From contig CAJUEY010000010.1 in the NCBI GenBank assembly GCA_910585825.1, positions 20,977-84,976 of the forward strand: 64,000 nt of DNA, read 5' to 3'. The notes beneath the pieces were generated by a model. That model was not told where the DNA came from. It searched no databases and was given only the letters and a program-made list of their open reading frames with translations. The position numbers and the translations under genes were made by a program. The stretch is from an uncultured Lachnospiraceae bacterium. GTDB taxonomy: Bacteria > Bacillota > Clostridia > Lachnospirales > Lachnospiraceae. This document shows, one piece after another, positions 1 to 9,230 of the stretch (its first letter is position 1; every line of letters starts with the position of its first letter).

Positions 1-2716
1 GGCAGCGGGATTTGGTTCCGGCAGCGCACAGATTGCAGCTGCGAAAACAGCTATGGATGAGGCCCAGGAAGAACTGGAAAATGCCAACAAGACATATCAG
101 GATTCTGTAGAAGAGGCCAGGAAAAATGCTAATATTGATCAGATGCTTACGCTGGATGCATTGTCCGGAATGATTTATGCTCAGAATTTTTCCATGCCGG
201 CGGGCTATCTGGATGATGAAAATGACAAGCAGTGGCTTTTGAAAGTAGGAGAAAACTATACTTCCGCCGATGAACTGGAGAAAATGGTACTTTGTGAAAT
301 TGACGATATCGGAGATATTCATTTAAATGATGTTGCGGATATTACAACGATTGATAATGCGGGAGATGCTTATGCAAAGGTAAACGGAGACCCGGGCGTA
401 ATTCTTTCTGTGTTTAAAGGAAGTACAGCCGGTACCAGTGATGTATCCAAAGAATGTTTAACTGCTATTGATGAATTGCAGGCGGAATATCCAGAGCTGA
501 ATATTACGCCTCTTGTCAATCAGGGAGAATATATTTCCATGATTATAGAGAGTATTGTATCGAGTATGTTGATTGGAGCATTGCTGGCAATTATTATTCT
601 GGCAATTTTCCTTTTGGATGTACGTCCGACTCTGGTTGTTGCATTCAGTATTCCCTTCAGTGTGTTGACAGCCATTGTGATTATGTATTTTACAGGGCTT
701 TCTATAAATATGATGTCTTTGTCCGGCCTGTCTCTGGCTGTGGGTATGCTGGTAGATAATTCCATTGTGGTGATAGAAAATATCTATCGTCTGCGTTACA
801 GAGGACTAAATGCGCCCCGTGCGGCTGTGCAGGGAGCAAAGCAGGTGGCTGGAGCAATTATTGCATCTACCCTTACTACGATTTGTGTATTTTTCCCAAT
901 GGTATTTACAACAGGAATGGTAAGAGATTTGATGCTGCCCTTTGCCCTTACTATTACCTTTGCGCTGACGGCGTCTTTGGCAGTTGCTCTTTCTGTAGTG
1001 CCAACTATGGGTTCTGTTATGTTAAAAAAGGCAGCGCCGAAACAGCATCGCATTTTCGACAGAATTCAGGATATTTATGCAGATATTTTAAAATTCTGTC
1101 TGCGGTTTAAGGTAGTGCCTCTGGGAATTTCTGTTGCACTTCTTGTATTTTGCATTGTTACAGTTATGAGAATGGGAATTGTGTTGATACCAGATATGGG
1201 CAGCGACCAGATTTCCGTAACAGTGACGATGCCGGAAGAGGACGACAAAGATACCGCTTATGGGAAAGCAGATGAAGTAATGGAAGCCATTCTTACAGTA
1301 GAAGGCGTTGCATATGCGGGCGCTATGGACGGCAGCAGTTCCGCAGGATTGATGGGCGGAATGGGAGGCGGTTCCCAGGATAATTACGGAAGCTTTTCTT
1401 ATTTTGTTTTGCCCCAGGAAGATTACAACAGCAAAAAACAGGTGGAAGAAATCTGTGAGGCGATTGAAGAAAATACAAAAGAGATGGATTGTGAAGTCGC
1501 AGTATCCAATTCTATGATGGGCGAAATGGATGAGATGCTTGGCAGCGGACTTCAGCTTGATATCAAAGGCTCTGATCTGGATACCTTAAAGACAGTCAGT
1601 GAGGAAATCATGGGGATGCTTGAGGACATAGAAGGGTTTTCCAATATTTCCAACGGACAGGAAGAAGCAGATGAAGAAATTCATCTGAATATAGATAAAG
1701 ACGCATCTATGCGGCTGGGACTGACAGGAGCCCAGATTTACGGTGATATATCTGACCGTTTGACGACAGACAAGACGGCGGTGACTATGACGGTAGACGA
1801 TGCAGACATGGACGTTAAGATCGTCAATGAAACAAATCTTCTGACAAAAGAAAATCTCATGGATATGGAATTTGAAACCCAGAAACAGGATGAAGACGGC
1901 AAGACGGTAACAGAAACCCACAAGCTCAGTGAATTCGCAACACTGGATTATGGCAGCAGTGTGGCGGATATCAGCCGGTATAATGGGGAGAGGCAGATGA
2001 GTGTAACGGCAGAGACGGAGAATGGATATAATACCACGCTTCTTGCCAGGGAAGTAGAGGAATTGCTTACAGATTATGAGATTCCGGAAGGCTATAGCAT
2101 TGAGTTTGGCGGAGAGACTTCCAATACGACAGATATGCTGAATCAAATGGGAAAACTGTTATTACTTGGATTTTTATTGATTTATCTTGTTATGGTAGCC
2201 CAGTTCCAGAGTCTTTTGTCTCCGTTTATTGTTATTTTTACCGTGCCGCTGGCCTTTACAGGAGGTCTTTTGGGAATGCTTTTTACCGGAGAGCAGATGT
2301 CCTTGATTACTTTAATGGGATTTTTGGTTCTCATGGGAACGGTGGTAAATAACGGAATTGTTTTTGTGGATTATACCAATCAGCTGCGTATCGGAGGTAT
2401 GACAAGGCATGATGCATTGGTAGCTACCGGAAAGACGCGTATGCGGCCGATTTTGATGACGGCATTTACAACGATTCTGGCAATGTTGGCGATGATCTTC
2501 AGCCAGAATACGGCAAGTGAGCTGGGAAAAGGAATGGCGATTGTTGTTGCGGGCGGATTGTTTTATGCAACATTTATGACCATGTTTATCGTACCGGTTA
2601 TGTACGATATTTTGTACCGCAAAGAAGTAAATGTTGTTGACGTGGGAGATGATTCCATGGATGACGTGCCGGATGACGCGGCAGAATTTATCGAACAGTT
2701 AAATAGCGAAGAATAA
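1..2716 (+). CDS. RND (HAE1-type) efflux transporter permease, 5' partial
   Basis: This is a proton-driven efflux permease of the inner-membrane RND superfamily. The reading frame is open from base 2, so the N-terminus lies outside the window; the first ATG inside it (base 53) is internal. About 904 residues are visible. The opening stretch is an Ala/Glu-rich coiled coil inserted in the porter region, seen in clostridial members. It is followed by a TM block containing the TM4 relay motif GMLVDNSIVVIEN, where one of the two Asp residues of AcrB is Asn. A large second extracytoplasmic loop and a second TM bundle (LIYLVMVAQFQS onward) follow. The protein ends in an acidic tail. In Gram-positives the partner is usually a membrane-fusion protein encoded upstream, which is not visible here. 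Substrate is unknown. Confidence 0.9.
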   Translation, partial: AAGFGSGSAQIAAAKTAMDEAQEELENANKTYQDSVEEARKNANIDQMLTLDALSGMIYAQNFSMPAGYLDDENDKQWLLKVGENYTSADELEKMVLCEIDDIGDIHLNDVADITTIDNAGDAYAKVNGDPGVILSVFKGSTAGTSDVSKECLTAIDELQAEYPELNITPLVNQGEYISMIIESIVSSMLIGALLAIIILAIFLLDVRPTLVVAFSIPFSVLTAIVIMYFTGLSINMMSLSGLSLAVGMLVDNSIVVIENIYRLRYRGLNAPRAAVQGAKQVAGAIIASTLTTICVFFPMVFTTGMVRDLMLPFALTITFALTASLAVALSVVPTMGSVMLKKAAPKQHRIFDRIQDIYADILKFCLRFKVVPLGISVALLVFCIVTVMRMGIVLIPDMGSDQISVTVTMPEEDDKDTAYGKADEVMEAILTVEGVAYAGAMDGSSSAGLMGGMGGGSQDNYGSFSYFVLPQEDYNSKKQVEEICEAIEENTKEMDCEVAVSNSMMGEMDEMLGSGLQLDIKGSDLDTLKTVSEEIMGMLEDIEGFSNISNGQEEADEEIHLNIDKDASMRLGLTGAQIYGDISDRLTTDKTAVTMTVDDADMDVKIVNETNLLTKENLMDMEFETQKQDEDGKTVTETHKLSEFATLDYGSSVADISRYNGERQMSVTAETENGYNTTLLAREVEELLTDYEIPEGYSIEFGGETSNTTDMLNQMGKLLLLGFLLIYLVMVAQFQSLLSPFIVIFTVPLAFTGGLLGMLFTGEQMSLITLMGFLVLMGTVVNNGIVFVDYTNQLRIGGMTRHDALVATGKTRMRPILMTAFTTILAMLAMIFSQNTASELGKGMAIVVAGGLFYATFMTMFIVPVMYDILYRKEVNVVDVGDDSMDDVPDDAAEFIEQLNSEE

Positions 2717-2722
2717 AAAAAC

Positions 2723-2761
2723 CCGGAACACATGGATAATGACAGGTGTTCTGGATTTTTT
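2723..2761 (+). terminator. Rho-independent terminator after the RND gene
   Basis: A stem CCGGAACAC pairs with GTGTTCTGG (one G-T pair) and is followed by TTTTTT. It lies just after the RND stop codon. Confidence 0.8.
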
Positions 2762-2774
2762 ATGCCTTAGTATG

Positions 2775-2801
2775 CAAAAAAGCTGCCGGTGGCAGTTTTT
2801 T
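2775..2801. terminator. Bidirectional hairpin between convergent genes
   Basis: CTGCC GGT GGCAG is flanked by A-run and T-run on opposite sides, so it can end transcription from either side. It probably serves the minus-strand DUF3892 gene. Confidence 0.7.
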
Positions 2802-2815
2802 ATGGACAGGAAAGA

Positions 2816-3136
2816 TCATTTTCCCTGCTCAATGTTTGCAGCAGCTCTTACGGTAGGGAGATGACTCAGGTTGTTGTCGTCTGTGCCATCGGGAATCGAT
2901 TTTAAATATTCCGTGCCTTTCCGATGTGCAATGCCGACGCCTGCGATTTCGCCTGCCTTCGCAAGAGCAACACCCTCTTCTTTGTCTACAATCCGTTCAT
3001 CTGAAAGCTGATATCCGGTTACCTTTCCGCCCTGCTTGACAAGGCCGATGATTTCTTTGGCGTTGGCGGAAGGTTTTGGAATATCATCTAAGGTATTGAT
3101 TGCAAATGAAATTCCTGTATTTTCTTTTGCATCCAT
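2816..3136 (-). CDS. DUF3892 family protein
   Basis: A 106-residue cytoplasmic protein with no signal peptide or membrane segment. It has the layout of DUF3892 proteins: a central strand pattern ending in a cluster of Val/Gly/Ile residues, then a C-terminal YLKSIPDGTDDNNLSHLP motif that is the family signature. The start ATG is preceded by AAGGAGGAAT at good spacing, so the start is secure. It is a single gene, convergent with the RND pump. No biochemical function is established for the family. Family call is fairly sure; role unknown. Confidence 0.75.
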   Translation of the reverse strand: MDAKENTGISFAINTLDDIPKPSANAKEIIGLVKQGGKVTGYQLSDERIVDKEEGVALAKAGEIAGVGIAHRKGTEYLKSIPDGTDDNNLSHLPTVRAAANIEQGK

Positions 3137-3262
3137 AAATCATTCCTCCTTTCGGAGATAGTTTATGGAATGAAGGGGAAATTATACGTAACGATTCAGC
3201 CTTCCCTTATAGTTAACGGAATCCGTCCATGTAAAGTTTATCTGCGGCAAACGGAGCTTTTC

Positions 3263-3291
3263 TTGAAAAAAGGAAAGATATATGGTAGTAT
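3263..3291 (+). promoter_or_regulatory. Sigma-A-type promoter for the SseB-like gene
   Basis: TTGAAA, a 17-bp spacer and TAGTAT lie about 35 bp upstream of the ATG at 3327. Confidence 0.6.
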
Positions 3292-3326
3292 GATGAAGGA
3301 AAAAACAAAGAGATAATGGAGAAAAT

Positions 3327-4280
3327 ATGAGCAGCGAAAATCAAAAAACAGAACAATTAATACAGATTTATAAAGAAGACACAGCGCAGGAAAATTTAAA
3401 GGCATTACTGCATCAGATGAAGAAAACGGTTTTTCTGACGCCGGCCATGCTTCCGAACACGCCGGAGGTACAAGAATTAAAGCAGAGCATGAAAGACAAG
3501 CCCGGGGAACAGATTAAGATGCCCAAAGGAATCGTGCCGATTCCGGCAATTTTGAATAATCAAAAGGGAGAAAAATTTTTTCCGGTGTACTCCAGTCCAA
3601 ATCAGGTTCCGAAAGAGCCGAAGTTTGACATTCTGATGAATATTCCCTTCTGGACCTGCTGTAAATTATCCCTGGAGAAGGGATTTGAAACCCAGGGAAT
3701 GGTATTAAACCCATTTACGCATAATCTGAGCTTTAAAAAAGAAATGATAGAAGCTCTTTTGAAAGAAGAAAATTCACAGCTTACAGGGCAAAAACAGATC
3801 AAACTGACGCCGGAGCAGTATCAGATTATGATGCGCAGGAAGGCGGAAGTTCATGATTTTCCTCGCAGGGTATACAAAGAAGGAGCAGAATTTATTCAGA
3901 CATTGAGCGATGAAAAAGAAAAAATGGTAGATGAAATTTATCGGAATGCCTATCAAAATCAGGAGCTTTATCCTTATGAAGAAGACAGCTTTTCGGTTAT
4001 GGCTTTAAATATCAGTCAGGATTTATTGCTGGTGCAGATAGATCTGCCGAAAGTAAAGAAAATCGAGGGGCTTTGTCATCGCATTTATATAACCTTAAAT
4101 TCTGCAAATAACCGTATTCATTATTTTACGATTGAGCAGGGTAAGAAAAAGAAAGAAAAATTCTTAGGAGGCGTGGATGAGTCCGGGAAACATATCGAAT
4201 ACGGAGATGCTCCGGTAGAGAGCGCAGAAATCCAGTGTATATTAGATTTGGTTCGTCAGGAGAACGAGCAGACAAGCTAG
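3327..4280 (+). CDS. SseB-domain protein
   Basis: A 317-residue soluble protein. The middle (about residues 70-135) has the SseB N-terminal domain pattern: FFPVYSSPNQVPK, then DILMNIPFWTCC and a run leading to GMVLNPFTHNLSF. The C-terminal half resembles the SseB C-terminal region, with predicted strands and the KVKKIEGLCHRIYI segment. In Firmicutes such proteins are not type III secretion parts; their function is unknown. It is monocistronic, with its own promoter upstream and an inverted repeat downstream. No anomalies were seen in codon use or length. Confidence 0.7.
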   Translation: MSSENQKTEQLIQIYKEDTAQENLKALLHQMKKTVFLTPAMLPNTPEVQELKQSMKDKPGEQIKMPKGIVPIPAILNNQKGEKFFPVYSSPNQVPKEPKFDILMNIPFWTCCKLSLEKGFETQGMVLNPFTHNLSFKKEMIEALLKEENSQLTGQKQIKLTPEQYQIMMRRKAEVHDFPRRVYKEGAEFIQTLSDEKEKMVDEIYRNAYQNQELYPYEEDSFSVMALNISQDLLLVQIDLPKVKKIEGLCHRIYITLNSANNRIHYFTIEQGKKKKEKFLGGVDESGKHIEYGDAPVESAEIQCILDLVRQENEQTS

Positions 4281-4290
4281 CCTTTGATCC

Positions 4291-4333
4291 CAAAGGATCT
4301 GCGCGCTGATGATTGTACGCGGCAGATCCTTTG
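4291..4333. terminator. Inverted repeat between convergent genes
   Basis: CAAAGGATCTGC pairs perfectly with GCAGATCCTTTG across a 19-base loop. There is no T-run, so termination would be weak or factor dependent. It sits between the SseB-like gene and the convergent anti-sigma gene. Confidence 0.5.
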
Positions 4334-4346
4334 AGCATCAACAAGA

Positions 4347-5231
4347 TTACTCTGCCCAAATGGAGGCAAGCGCCTCTTTTGGTATGACAAATTCCACACA
4401 TCCCATATACATGGGTGCGACGTCTCCTTCATTAAAACAGATGACGAGTTCTTCTTTTTCATTTAAATAAAATCCGGTCTCATCGGAGATTGTTTTAAAA
4501 TTCCATTCCGGTATATCGGAATCAATCCAGTAGACGATATTTTCATCAGAGGCCATTTGAGATTTCATCTGCGCCGTGATGGACTCATTGATCGGAGTCA
4601 TATAATCACTGTTTTTTTGAAAGAGATCTTTTAATGCAAGGCGTTCTCCGGTTTCTAAATTAATTGTGTAAAAATAATCCCATTCCGCTCCGCTTCCGGC
4701 GCCCTGATAACAGATTAGTTTCAAGGTGAAGTATTTTTCTGTGGTGGCGATGACTTCAGAGGTTACGATCATATCCTGATAACCTTCCTGATCTTTTGCA
4801 TTTTCTTCAAATTCCTCAATCAGCTGTTTGGAGATAGAATCGATTTCTGCATTGATTTCTTCAGCGGTCTTCTGAATCGTTTCGCCGGCCGGTGAATCAG
4901 TTTTTGGATCTGTTTTAATTTCCGGTACGTTGATATCCGCCGTATGTCGCTCGTCATCATATTGATAATCACGAAAGGTAACGACCTCTACCCATTTGGA
5001 AAGAATCGGAATGCGGCTCATGGCATAGGCTGCGCTTTTAGAGGTGTTGGGCAGTATAGTGATAATTATGGCTGCCGCTGCCGCTGCTGCAGCAATTGTA
5101 CGAATTATGTGCCGTTGGTCTTTTTTTGCTTTTTGGATGTTTTTTTTCATATGATCTACCTGCTCTTCATTCATATTGTGGGTGTGGTATTCTTGTTTGA
5201 TTTCATTCCATTTTTCTTCTCTGATACTCAT
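4347..5231 (-). CDS. RsiV-like anti-sigma factor (DUF3298 family)
   Basis: A 294-residue single-pass membrane protein that would hold the adjacent ECF sigma factor inactive. The cytoplasmic N-terminus (1-40) is charged. An Ala/Ile-rich transmembrane segment follows at about 45-62. The rest is extracellular: a DUF4163-like segment with MIVTSEVIATTEKYFTLKL, then a DUF3298-like end with FYLNEKEELVICFNEGDVAP. This is the layout of Bacillus RsiV, which binds lysozyme and is cut by signal peptidase and then a site-2 protease. It lies 19 bp downstream of the sigma gene on the same strand, the usual operon order. The lysozyme-sensing role is inferred from family only. Confidence 0.8.
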   Translation of the reverse strand: MSIREEKWNEIKQEYHTHNMNEEQVDHMKKNIQKAKKDQRHIIRTIAAAAAAAAIIITILPNTSKSAAYAMSRIPILSKWVEVVTFRDYQYDDERHTADINVPEIKTDPKTDSPAGETIQKTAEEINAEIDSISKQLIEEFEENAKDQEGYQDMIVTSEVIATTEKYFTLKLICYQGAGSGAEWDYFYTINLETGERLALKDLFQKNSDYMTPINESITAQMKSQMASDENIVYWIDSDIPEWNFKTISDETGFYLNEKEELVICFNEGDVAPMYMGCVEFVIPKEALASIWAE

Positions 5232-5250
5232 AGTTTCCCTCCTGACTAAG

Positions 5251-5784
5251 TTATGTGTTCTTATGGACTTTGTGGCAAAGCGCGCTGTCTGTATTAATCC
5301 CGTCTTCTTCCAACATAAGTCTTAATTTTTTCAGACTGCGGTAGAGCCGGCTTTTGACTGTGTTGATATTTAGATCAAGAATTGCTGCAATTTCTTCCAA
5401 TTTCATATCTTCAAAATATTTCAGCTCAACAATCATTTTGTCTTCCAAAGGCAGAGAATTCAGCGCCAGTTTTAAGTCGATATCTTCGTAGGAATCTTCC
5501 TGGGGAAGTTCTTCTGCATCTTCTAAGGGCTCTGTTTTCTTTTGACCGTAAAAAGTAAAAATTTCATTGATAACAATGCGGTAAAGCCAGGTAGCAGCAT
5601 ATTGCGTTTCTTTTAACTGGCTGCAGTTTTTGATTGCCTTGTAAGCTGCGTTTTGCACAATGTCTCCTGCATCATCATCATTGTGGACATAGCTGTATGC
5701 AAGCCGGAAATATTGATTGTAGTTTGTGAGCAGCAGATCTTCTACAGTTTTTGCTTTTGTTTTTTTCCATGGTAAAAGTCCCAA
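5251..5784 (-). CDS. ECF RNA polymerase sigma factor (SigV/ECF30-like)
   Basis: A 177-residue group IV sigma factor. Region 2 covers about residues 18-85 (YFRLAYSYVHNDDDAGDIVQ). Region 4 covers about 105-160, with the helix-turn-helix MKLEEIAAILDLNINTVKSRLYR. There is no region 3, as expected for ECF factors. Its partner is the RsiV-like gene directly downstream. An ECF-type promoter just upstream suggests it activates its own transcription. Family assignment is secure; closeness to SigV rests on the RsiV-like partner and the promoter. Confidence 0.88.
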   Translation of the reverse strand: MGLLPWKKTKAKTVEDLLLTNYNQYFRLAYSYVHNDDDAGDIVQNAAYKAIKNCSQLKETQYAATWLYRIVINEIFTFYGQKKTEPLEDAEELPQEDSYEDIDLKLALNSLPLEDKMIVELKYFEDMKLEEIAAILDLNINTVKSRLYRSLKKLRLMLEEDGINTDSALCHKVHKNT

Positions 5785-5815
5785 ATGTTTCGCCTCCTAT
5801 TGTGTTGTTCTATTT

Positions 5816-5846
5816 ATTAGACTGTTGAAAAGATGGAAAAGTTTCA
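5816..5846 (-). promoter_or_regulatory. Autoregulatory ECF-type promoter
   Basis: On the minus strand TGAAAC is followed after 16 bases by CAGTCTAAT, about 32 bp before the sigma start codon. This matches the SigV-group pattern (TGAAAC ... CGTCTA) rather than the housekeeping consensus. Confidence 0.65.
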
Positions 5847-6048
5847 TGAGGATGAAAATATTTAAAATGAAAATGTTATAGCCTGCATTGCTTTGGTTTT
5901 AGATAATTTATATAAGACAAACTACCATATTGAAAAAAAGCATATAAACATGATATATATAAAATAAATAATTTCTATATAAAAATTTTAGCTTGTGACA
6001 CATTTTATTTTTTATAGCAAATAATATTTTAAAATCAGGAGAAAAAAG

Positions 6049-6309
6049 ATGAACAATAGAAAAGTAAAGCTGCTTATTCTTATAGTTCTGACAGCGGCTG
6101 TCATTTTTATAATCTGCAATCCTCTCCGGGAAAGATATCAATTGCCGTTTGATGTGGGAAAAGTGGAATCTGTTACTATGTATTGTGAAGATGATGTGAA
6201 ATATAAAAAATTGACCGAACAGAGAGATATTCAAAAAATCATATCGATACTGACTTCACAGAAAATATATGAGCATGATCCAGAGCCTCCCGAAGAAATG
6301 GGAGTATAA
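6049..6309 (+). pseudogene. Short membrane-anchored protein, probably C-terminally truncated
   Basis: An 86-residue reading frame with AGGAGAAAAAAG before the ATG. Residues 6-24 form one hydrophobic segment, probably an uncleaved anchor. The following extracellular part (VGKVESVTMYCEDD and RDIQKIISILTSQK) resembles the start of DUF5301-type proteins, which are usually longer. It ends abruptly at a TAA one base before the ATG of the next fragment, which lies in another frame. I read the pair as remnants of two genes joined by a deletion, or a frameshifted gene. A genuine small protein cannot be excluded. Confidence 0.45.
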
Positions 6310-6310
6310 A

Positions 6311-6682
6311 ATGCTGGATGCAAAAACCGGTCAGCCCCCTGCAGACACATCAGACATGGATGAACTGGAAAAGATACCGTATGCTTATACGGTTTATACC
6401 GTGAAATCAGATCGGGTTTACAAAGGCGATTCTGTCAATGGGGAAATAGAGATAGCATATCCGGGCGGAATATTTGAGGATACGGCATATGTTGTGAAAC
6501 AGCTTGCCGATACCGAAGAGGAAGAACAAAAAATGCCGGAAATTTCAGAAGGAAAAAAATATTTATTTTTGACACGGAAAGAGGAGACGTTTTATCCGGA
6601 GCTGTTAAATCCGATACAGAGCGTATACGATGAGGATGATGCGGCATTTGAGGAAATTCTTCAGTTGCTGCAGAAACCATAA
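6311..6682 (+). pseudogene. N-terminally truncated extracellular-type domain
   Basis: A 123-residue frame with ATG one base after the stop of the preceding fragment and a GGAG ten bases upstream, so coupled translation is possible. It has no signal peptide, yet its content resembles secreted lipoproteins: a beta-rich YTVYTVKSDRVYKGD segment, then GKKYLFLTRKEE and LNPIQSVYDE. In such proteins the last motif (NPxQGxY-like) closes the domain. The missing export signal suggests loss of the 5' end. Function is not recognised. Confidence 0.4.
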
Positions 6683-6696
6683 GAAAATGATATAAG

Positions 6697-6827
6697 GTTG
6701 CTGTTGACTCCTGGACCGTGCACTGCGCTGCACGGTCACAGGCCAGTACAGTACTGGGGCCGGAATCCGGCCTCTTGCCATAAGGCAGCTTTAAATAGGC
6801 CGGATTCGTTACTGTGAACAGTAATGA
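6697..6827 (+). repeat. Dispersed nested-palindrome element, copy A
   Basis: This intergenic block holds consecutive palindromes: GACCGTGCA/TGCACGGTC, CCAGTAC-A-GTACTGG, GGCCGGA/TCCGGCC, and TTACTGT-GA-ACAGTAA. A longer pairing joins GAATCCGGCC (about 6762) with GGCCGGATTC (about 6798). The first ~87 bp recur inverted at 20485-20572 with only a few differences. No open frame is convincing. It resembles a REP/BIME-like or MITE-like repeat. Confidence 0.7.
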
Positions 6828-6938
6828 TATAAGAGTGCAAAAATCCCATTGCCCAAACACACATTGTTTTTGCCGGACGTATGTGCTATCATACATAGAT
6901 ACAGCGTTTTTGAGCCAATGCAGGGAGGGATTTGTATC

Positions 6939-7682
6939 TTGAAAAATAGCTTAAATTTAAAAAGAAGAAGGGTTTTTGCGGTATTGGGAATCGCTTTTTG
7001 CATACTGTTTGTATGGGGATGCGGCCGCAGTGAAAAACCGGATACAACAGCAGAAACGTTTTCGGAAAACGGAGATTCTGCCGGGACTGAGCAGCTCGAC
7101 AGATATGATCTTGAACTTGATTATAACGCTTATGAAAAGGATTATTCCACTGAATTACAAATCGGGAGTGAAATAACGCCGTTAGAAATATGGAGTTCAA
7201 ATGTCGGCTATCAAGTGATTAAAATTGGCAGTCAGGAGATTCCGTACGAACAAAGGGAACAGCCATTGGGAGGCGCTGGTCTGACGACAATGGCATACGA
7301 TTTTACCGGTGACGAAAAAGAGGAAATTATTTTTGTAGAGGCCTCAGGAGCTTCGGGAGCCTTTCAGTATGTTCTGGTATTTGGCGATACGGATGGGCAA
7401 TGGGAGAGGCTGGAGCTGCCTTCCGATCTCTACAGCGATGAGGATTTGGAATCTTTAAAAAAACAGTTAAAAGAGCTGGATGTGGAAACGGATGATTCGG
7501 TTCATACTTTATATCGTACAGTTACTTTTCGCGAAGAAAAGATGATAGTGAAGTATGGGGTTTATGCAGACTCAGACTCTCAATCAAAAAAATTAGGAGA
7601 GATGCAAAGAGAATTGTATTATGTATCTGATGGAAATAAATTTGTAACAGGAGATATCTTGTTTATACCTGAAGGGAATTGA
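6939..7682 (+). CDS. Putative lipoprotein of unknown function
   Basis: A 247-residue secreted lipoprotein. I choose the TTG at 6939 because GGGAGGG lies 10 bases upstream; the ATG at 6918 has no ribosome site. The N-terminus KRRRVFAVLGIAFCILFVWGC is a lipoprotein signal with Cys about 27. An acidic linker follows, then a domain with YDFTGDEKEEIIFVEASG, reminiscent of FG-GAP/VCBS-type repeats that read D-x-[TN]-G-D. No enzyme motif is visible. It is transcribed alone between a repeat element and a strong terminator. Role unknown. Confidence 0.7.
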   Translation: MKNSLNLKRRRVFAVLGIAFCILFVWGCGRSEKPDTTAETFSENGDSAGTEQLDRYDLELDYNAYEKDYSTELQIGSEITPLEIWSSNVGYQVIKIGSQEIPYEQREQPLGGAGLTTMAYDFTGDEKEEIIFVEASGASGAFQYVLVFGDTDGQWERLELPSDLYSDEDLESLKKQLKELDVETDDSVHTLYRTVTFREEKMIVKYGVYADSDSQSKKLGEMQRELYYVSDGNKFVTGDILFIPEGN

Positions 7683-7708
7683 AAGCTGAAATGCTGTCAT
7701 AGATAAAA

Positions 7709-7775
7709 AAGAGCTGCCGTTCATAGATATAACAGTTTGTGTTGTGTATATCTGTGAATGGACAGCTCTTATTTT
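7709..7775. terminator. Long bidirectional terminator hairpin
   Basis: AAGAGCTG pairs with CAGCTCTT, and the inner stem extends through CGTTCA..GATATA with TATATC..TGAATG. Outer runs of A and T allow termination from both the lipoprotein gene and the convergent CoA-transferase gene. Confidence 0.75.
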
Positions 7776-7787
7776 AATAGAGAAAAA

Positions 7788-9128
7788 TTATTTGTTGCTT
7801 CTGCGCCAGATTTTTAATTTGTCCGCCTCTGCGATCAGTTCGTCTCTGAAATCAGGATGTGCAATGGAAATCAGCGCCTCTGCGCGCTGCCATGCAGAGA
7901 GGCCTTTTAAATTGACTTTGCCGTACTCTGTTACGACATAATGTGTATTAGCGCGTGTATCTGTTACAATTGAGCCGGGAGCCAATGTGGGTACGATACG
8001 GGATTTTAACTGGCCGTCCTTTGTTTTAAATGTGGAAGAACAGCAGATAAAACTCTTTCCGCCATTGGAGAGATAAGCTCCAAGTACAAAATCCAACTGT
8101 CCGCCTGCGCCGCTGATTTGTTTTACGCCGGCTGATTCTGCATTGATCTGTCCGAAGAGATCTAAATCTACGGCGTTATTAATGGAAATGAAGTTATCCA
8201 AAGCGGAGATGGAGCGGATGTCGTTGGTATAGTTCACCGGAGCGCTTAACAGTTCCGGATTGTCGTCAATGTAGTCGTACATTTTCTTTGTGCCGCAGCC
8301 AAAAGCAAATGTCTGGCGGAAACGGTCGATATTTTTTCGGGAGCCGTTGATTTTGCCGGCTTTTGCAATATCAACAAAAGCATCTACATACATTTCTGTA
8401 TGAACACCCAGATCCTTTAAATCGGATTCTGCAATCATGGAGCCGACGGTATTGGGCATTCCGCCGATGCCAAGCTGTAAGCAGGCGCCGTCCGGAATTT
8501 CTTCTACGATTAATTTGGCAACGGCGGTGTCTACGTCTGTAGGAGCTCCGCCTGCGCCCATTTCTGCAATCGGAGGATTCTCGCCCTCTACGATGTAGTC
8601 TACTTTGGAAATGTGAATTCCGTTTTCAAATCCGCCGAGACAGCGGGGCATATTCTGATTGACTTCTACGATAATTTTTCCTGCGGTTTCGCATACTGCC
8701 ATAAGGTGGGAGGCATTTGGACCAAAGTTAAAATAACCGTGTTTATCCATAGGCGCAACCTGCAGCATGGCAACGTCGTCCGGTGTGGCCGAGTCGCGGT
8801 AATAGCGCGGCAGTTCGGAGTAGCGGATCGGCGCATAATAGGCGCATCCCCGGCTGATTAATTTGCGTTCAATGCCGGACATATGCCAGGAATTCCAGGT
8901 AAAATGCTCTCCTGCGTCCTCCCGCTCAAAAACAGCCGGAACTTTTAAAAGAATTCCGCCTCGTAAATTGATATTGGTTAATTCATCGGTTCGTTTTGCC
9001 AGAGCTTTATCCAAAGCATCGACAGTGCCGTTGCACCAGCCGTAATCAACCCAGTCGCCAGATTGAATGACTTTTACGGCTTCGTCTGCAGTGACGAGTT
9101 TTTGTTCATATTCTTTTGAATAATCCAT
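7788..9128 (-). CDS. but: Butyryl-CoA:acetate CoA-transferase
   Basis: This cytoplasmic enzyme swaps CoA between butyryl-CoA and acetate, the final step of butyrate formation in many gut Lachnospiraceae. The 446 residues follow the But/4-hydroxybutyrate CoA-transferase layout. It opens with KLVTADEAVKVIQSGDWVDYGW, followed by a HFTWNSWHMSGIERK block. The CoA-binding segment is GIGGMPNTVGSMIAESD. The catalytic Glu should be the one in GVHTEMYVDAF. The end is WRRSNK, as remembered for Roseburia-type But. I start at 9128 because AGGAGGT sits 6 bases upstream; a longer frame to 9176 lacks a ribosome site. Substrate could also be propionyl-CoA or 4-hydroxybutyrate. Confidence 0.83.
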   Translation of the reverse strand: MDYSKEYEQKLVTADEAVKVIQSGDWVDYGWCNGTVDALDKALAKRTDELTNINLRGGILLKVPAVFEREDAGEHFTWNSWHMSGIERKLISRGCAYYAPIRYSELPRYYRDSATPDDVAMLQVAPMDKHGYFNFGPNASHLMAVCETAGKIIVEVNQNMPRCLGGFENGIHISKVDYIVEGENPPIAEMGAGGAPTDVDTAVAKLIVEEIPDGACLQLGIGGMPNTVGSMIAESDLKDLGVHTEMYVDAFVDIAKAGKINGSRKNIDRFRQTFAFGCGTKKMYDYIDDNPELLSAPVNYTNDIRSISALDNFISINNAVDLDLFGQINAESAGVKQISGAGGQLDFVLGAYLSNGGKSFICCSSTFKTKDGQLKSRIVPTLAPGSIVTDTRANTHYVVTEYGKVNLKGLSAWQRAEALISIAHPDFRDELIAEADKLKIWRRSNK

Positions 9129-9230
9129 ACTTACCTCCTGTAAAACGTTGATATTTTCTGTTGTGCCATTTGGCATTCTAAAAATTATAGTAACATTTCA
9201 CAAGGGAAAAAACAAGGGGGTTGCCGCCTC

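Noticed and set aside
1586..2146. 186-residue minus-strand frame in the RND gene
   Set aside because: Antisense to a clear transporter domain, with Cys/His/Phe-rich shadow composition.
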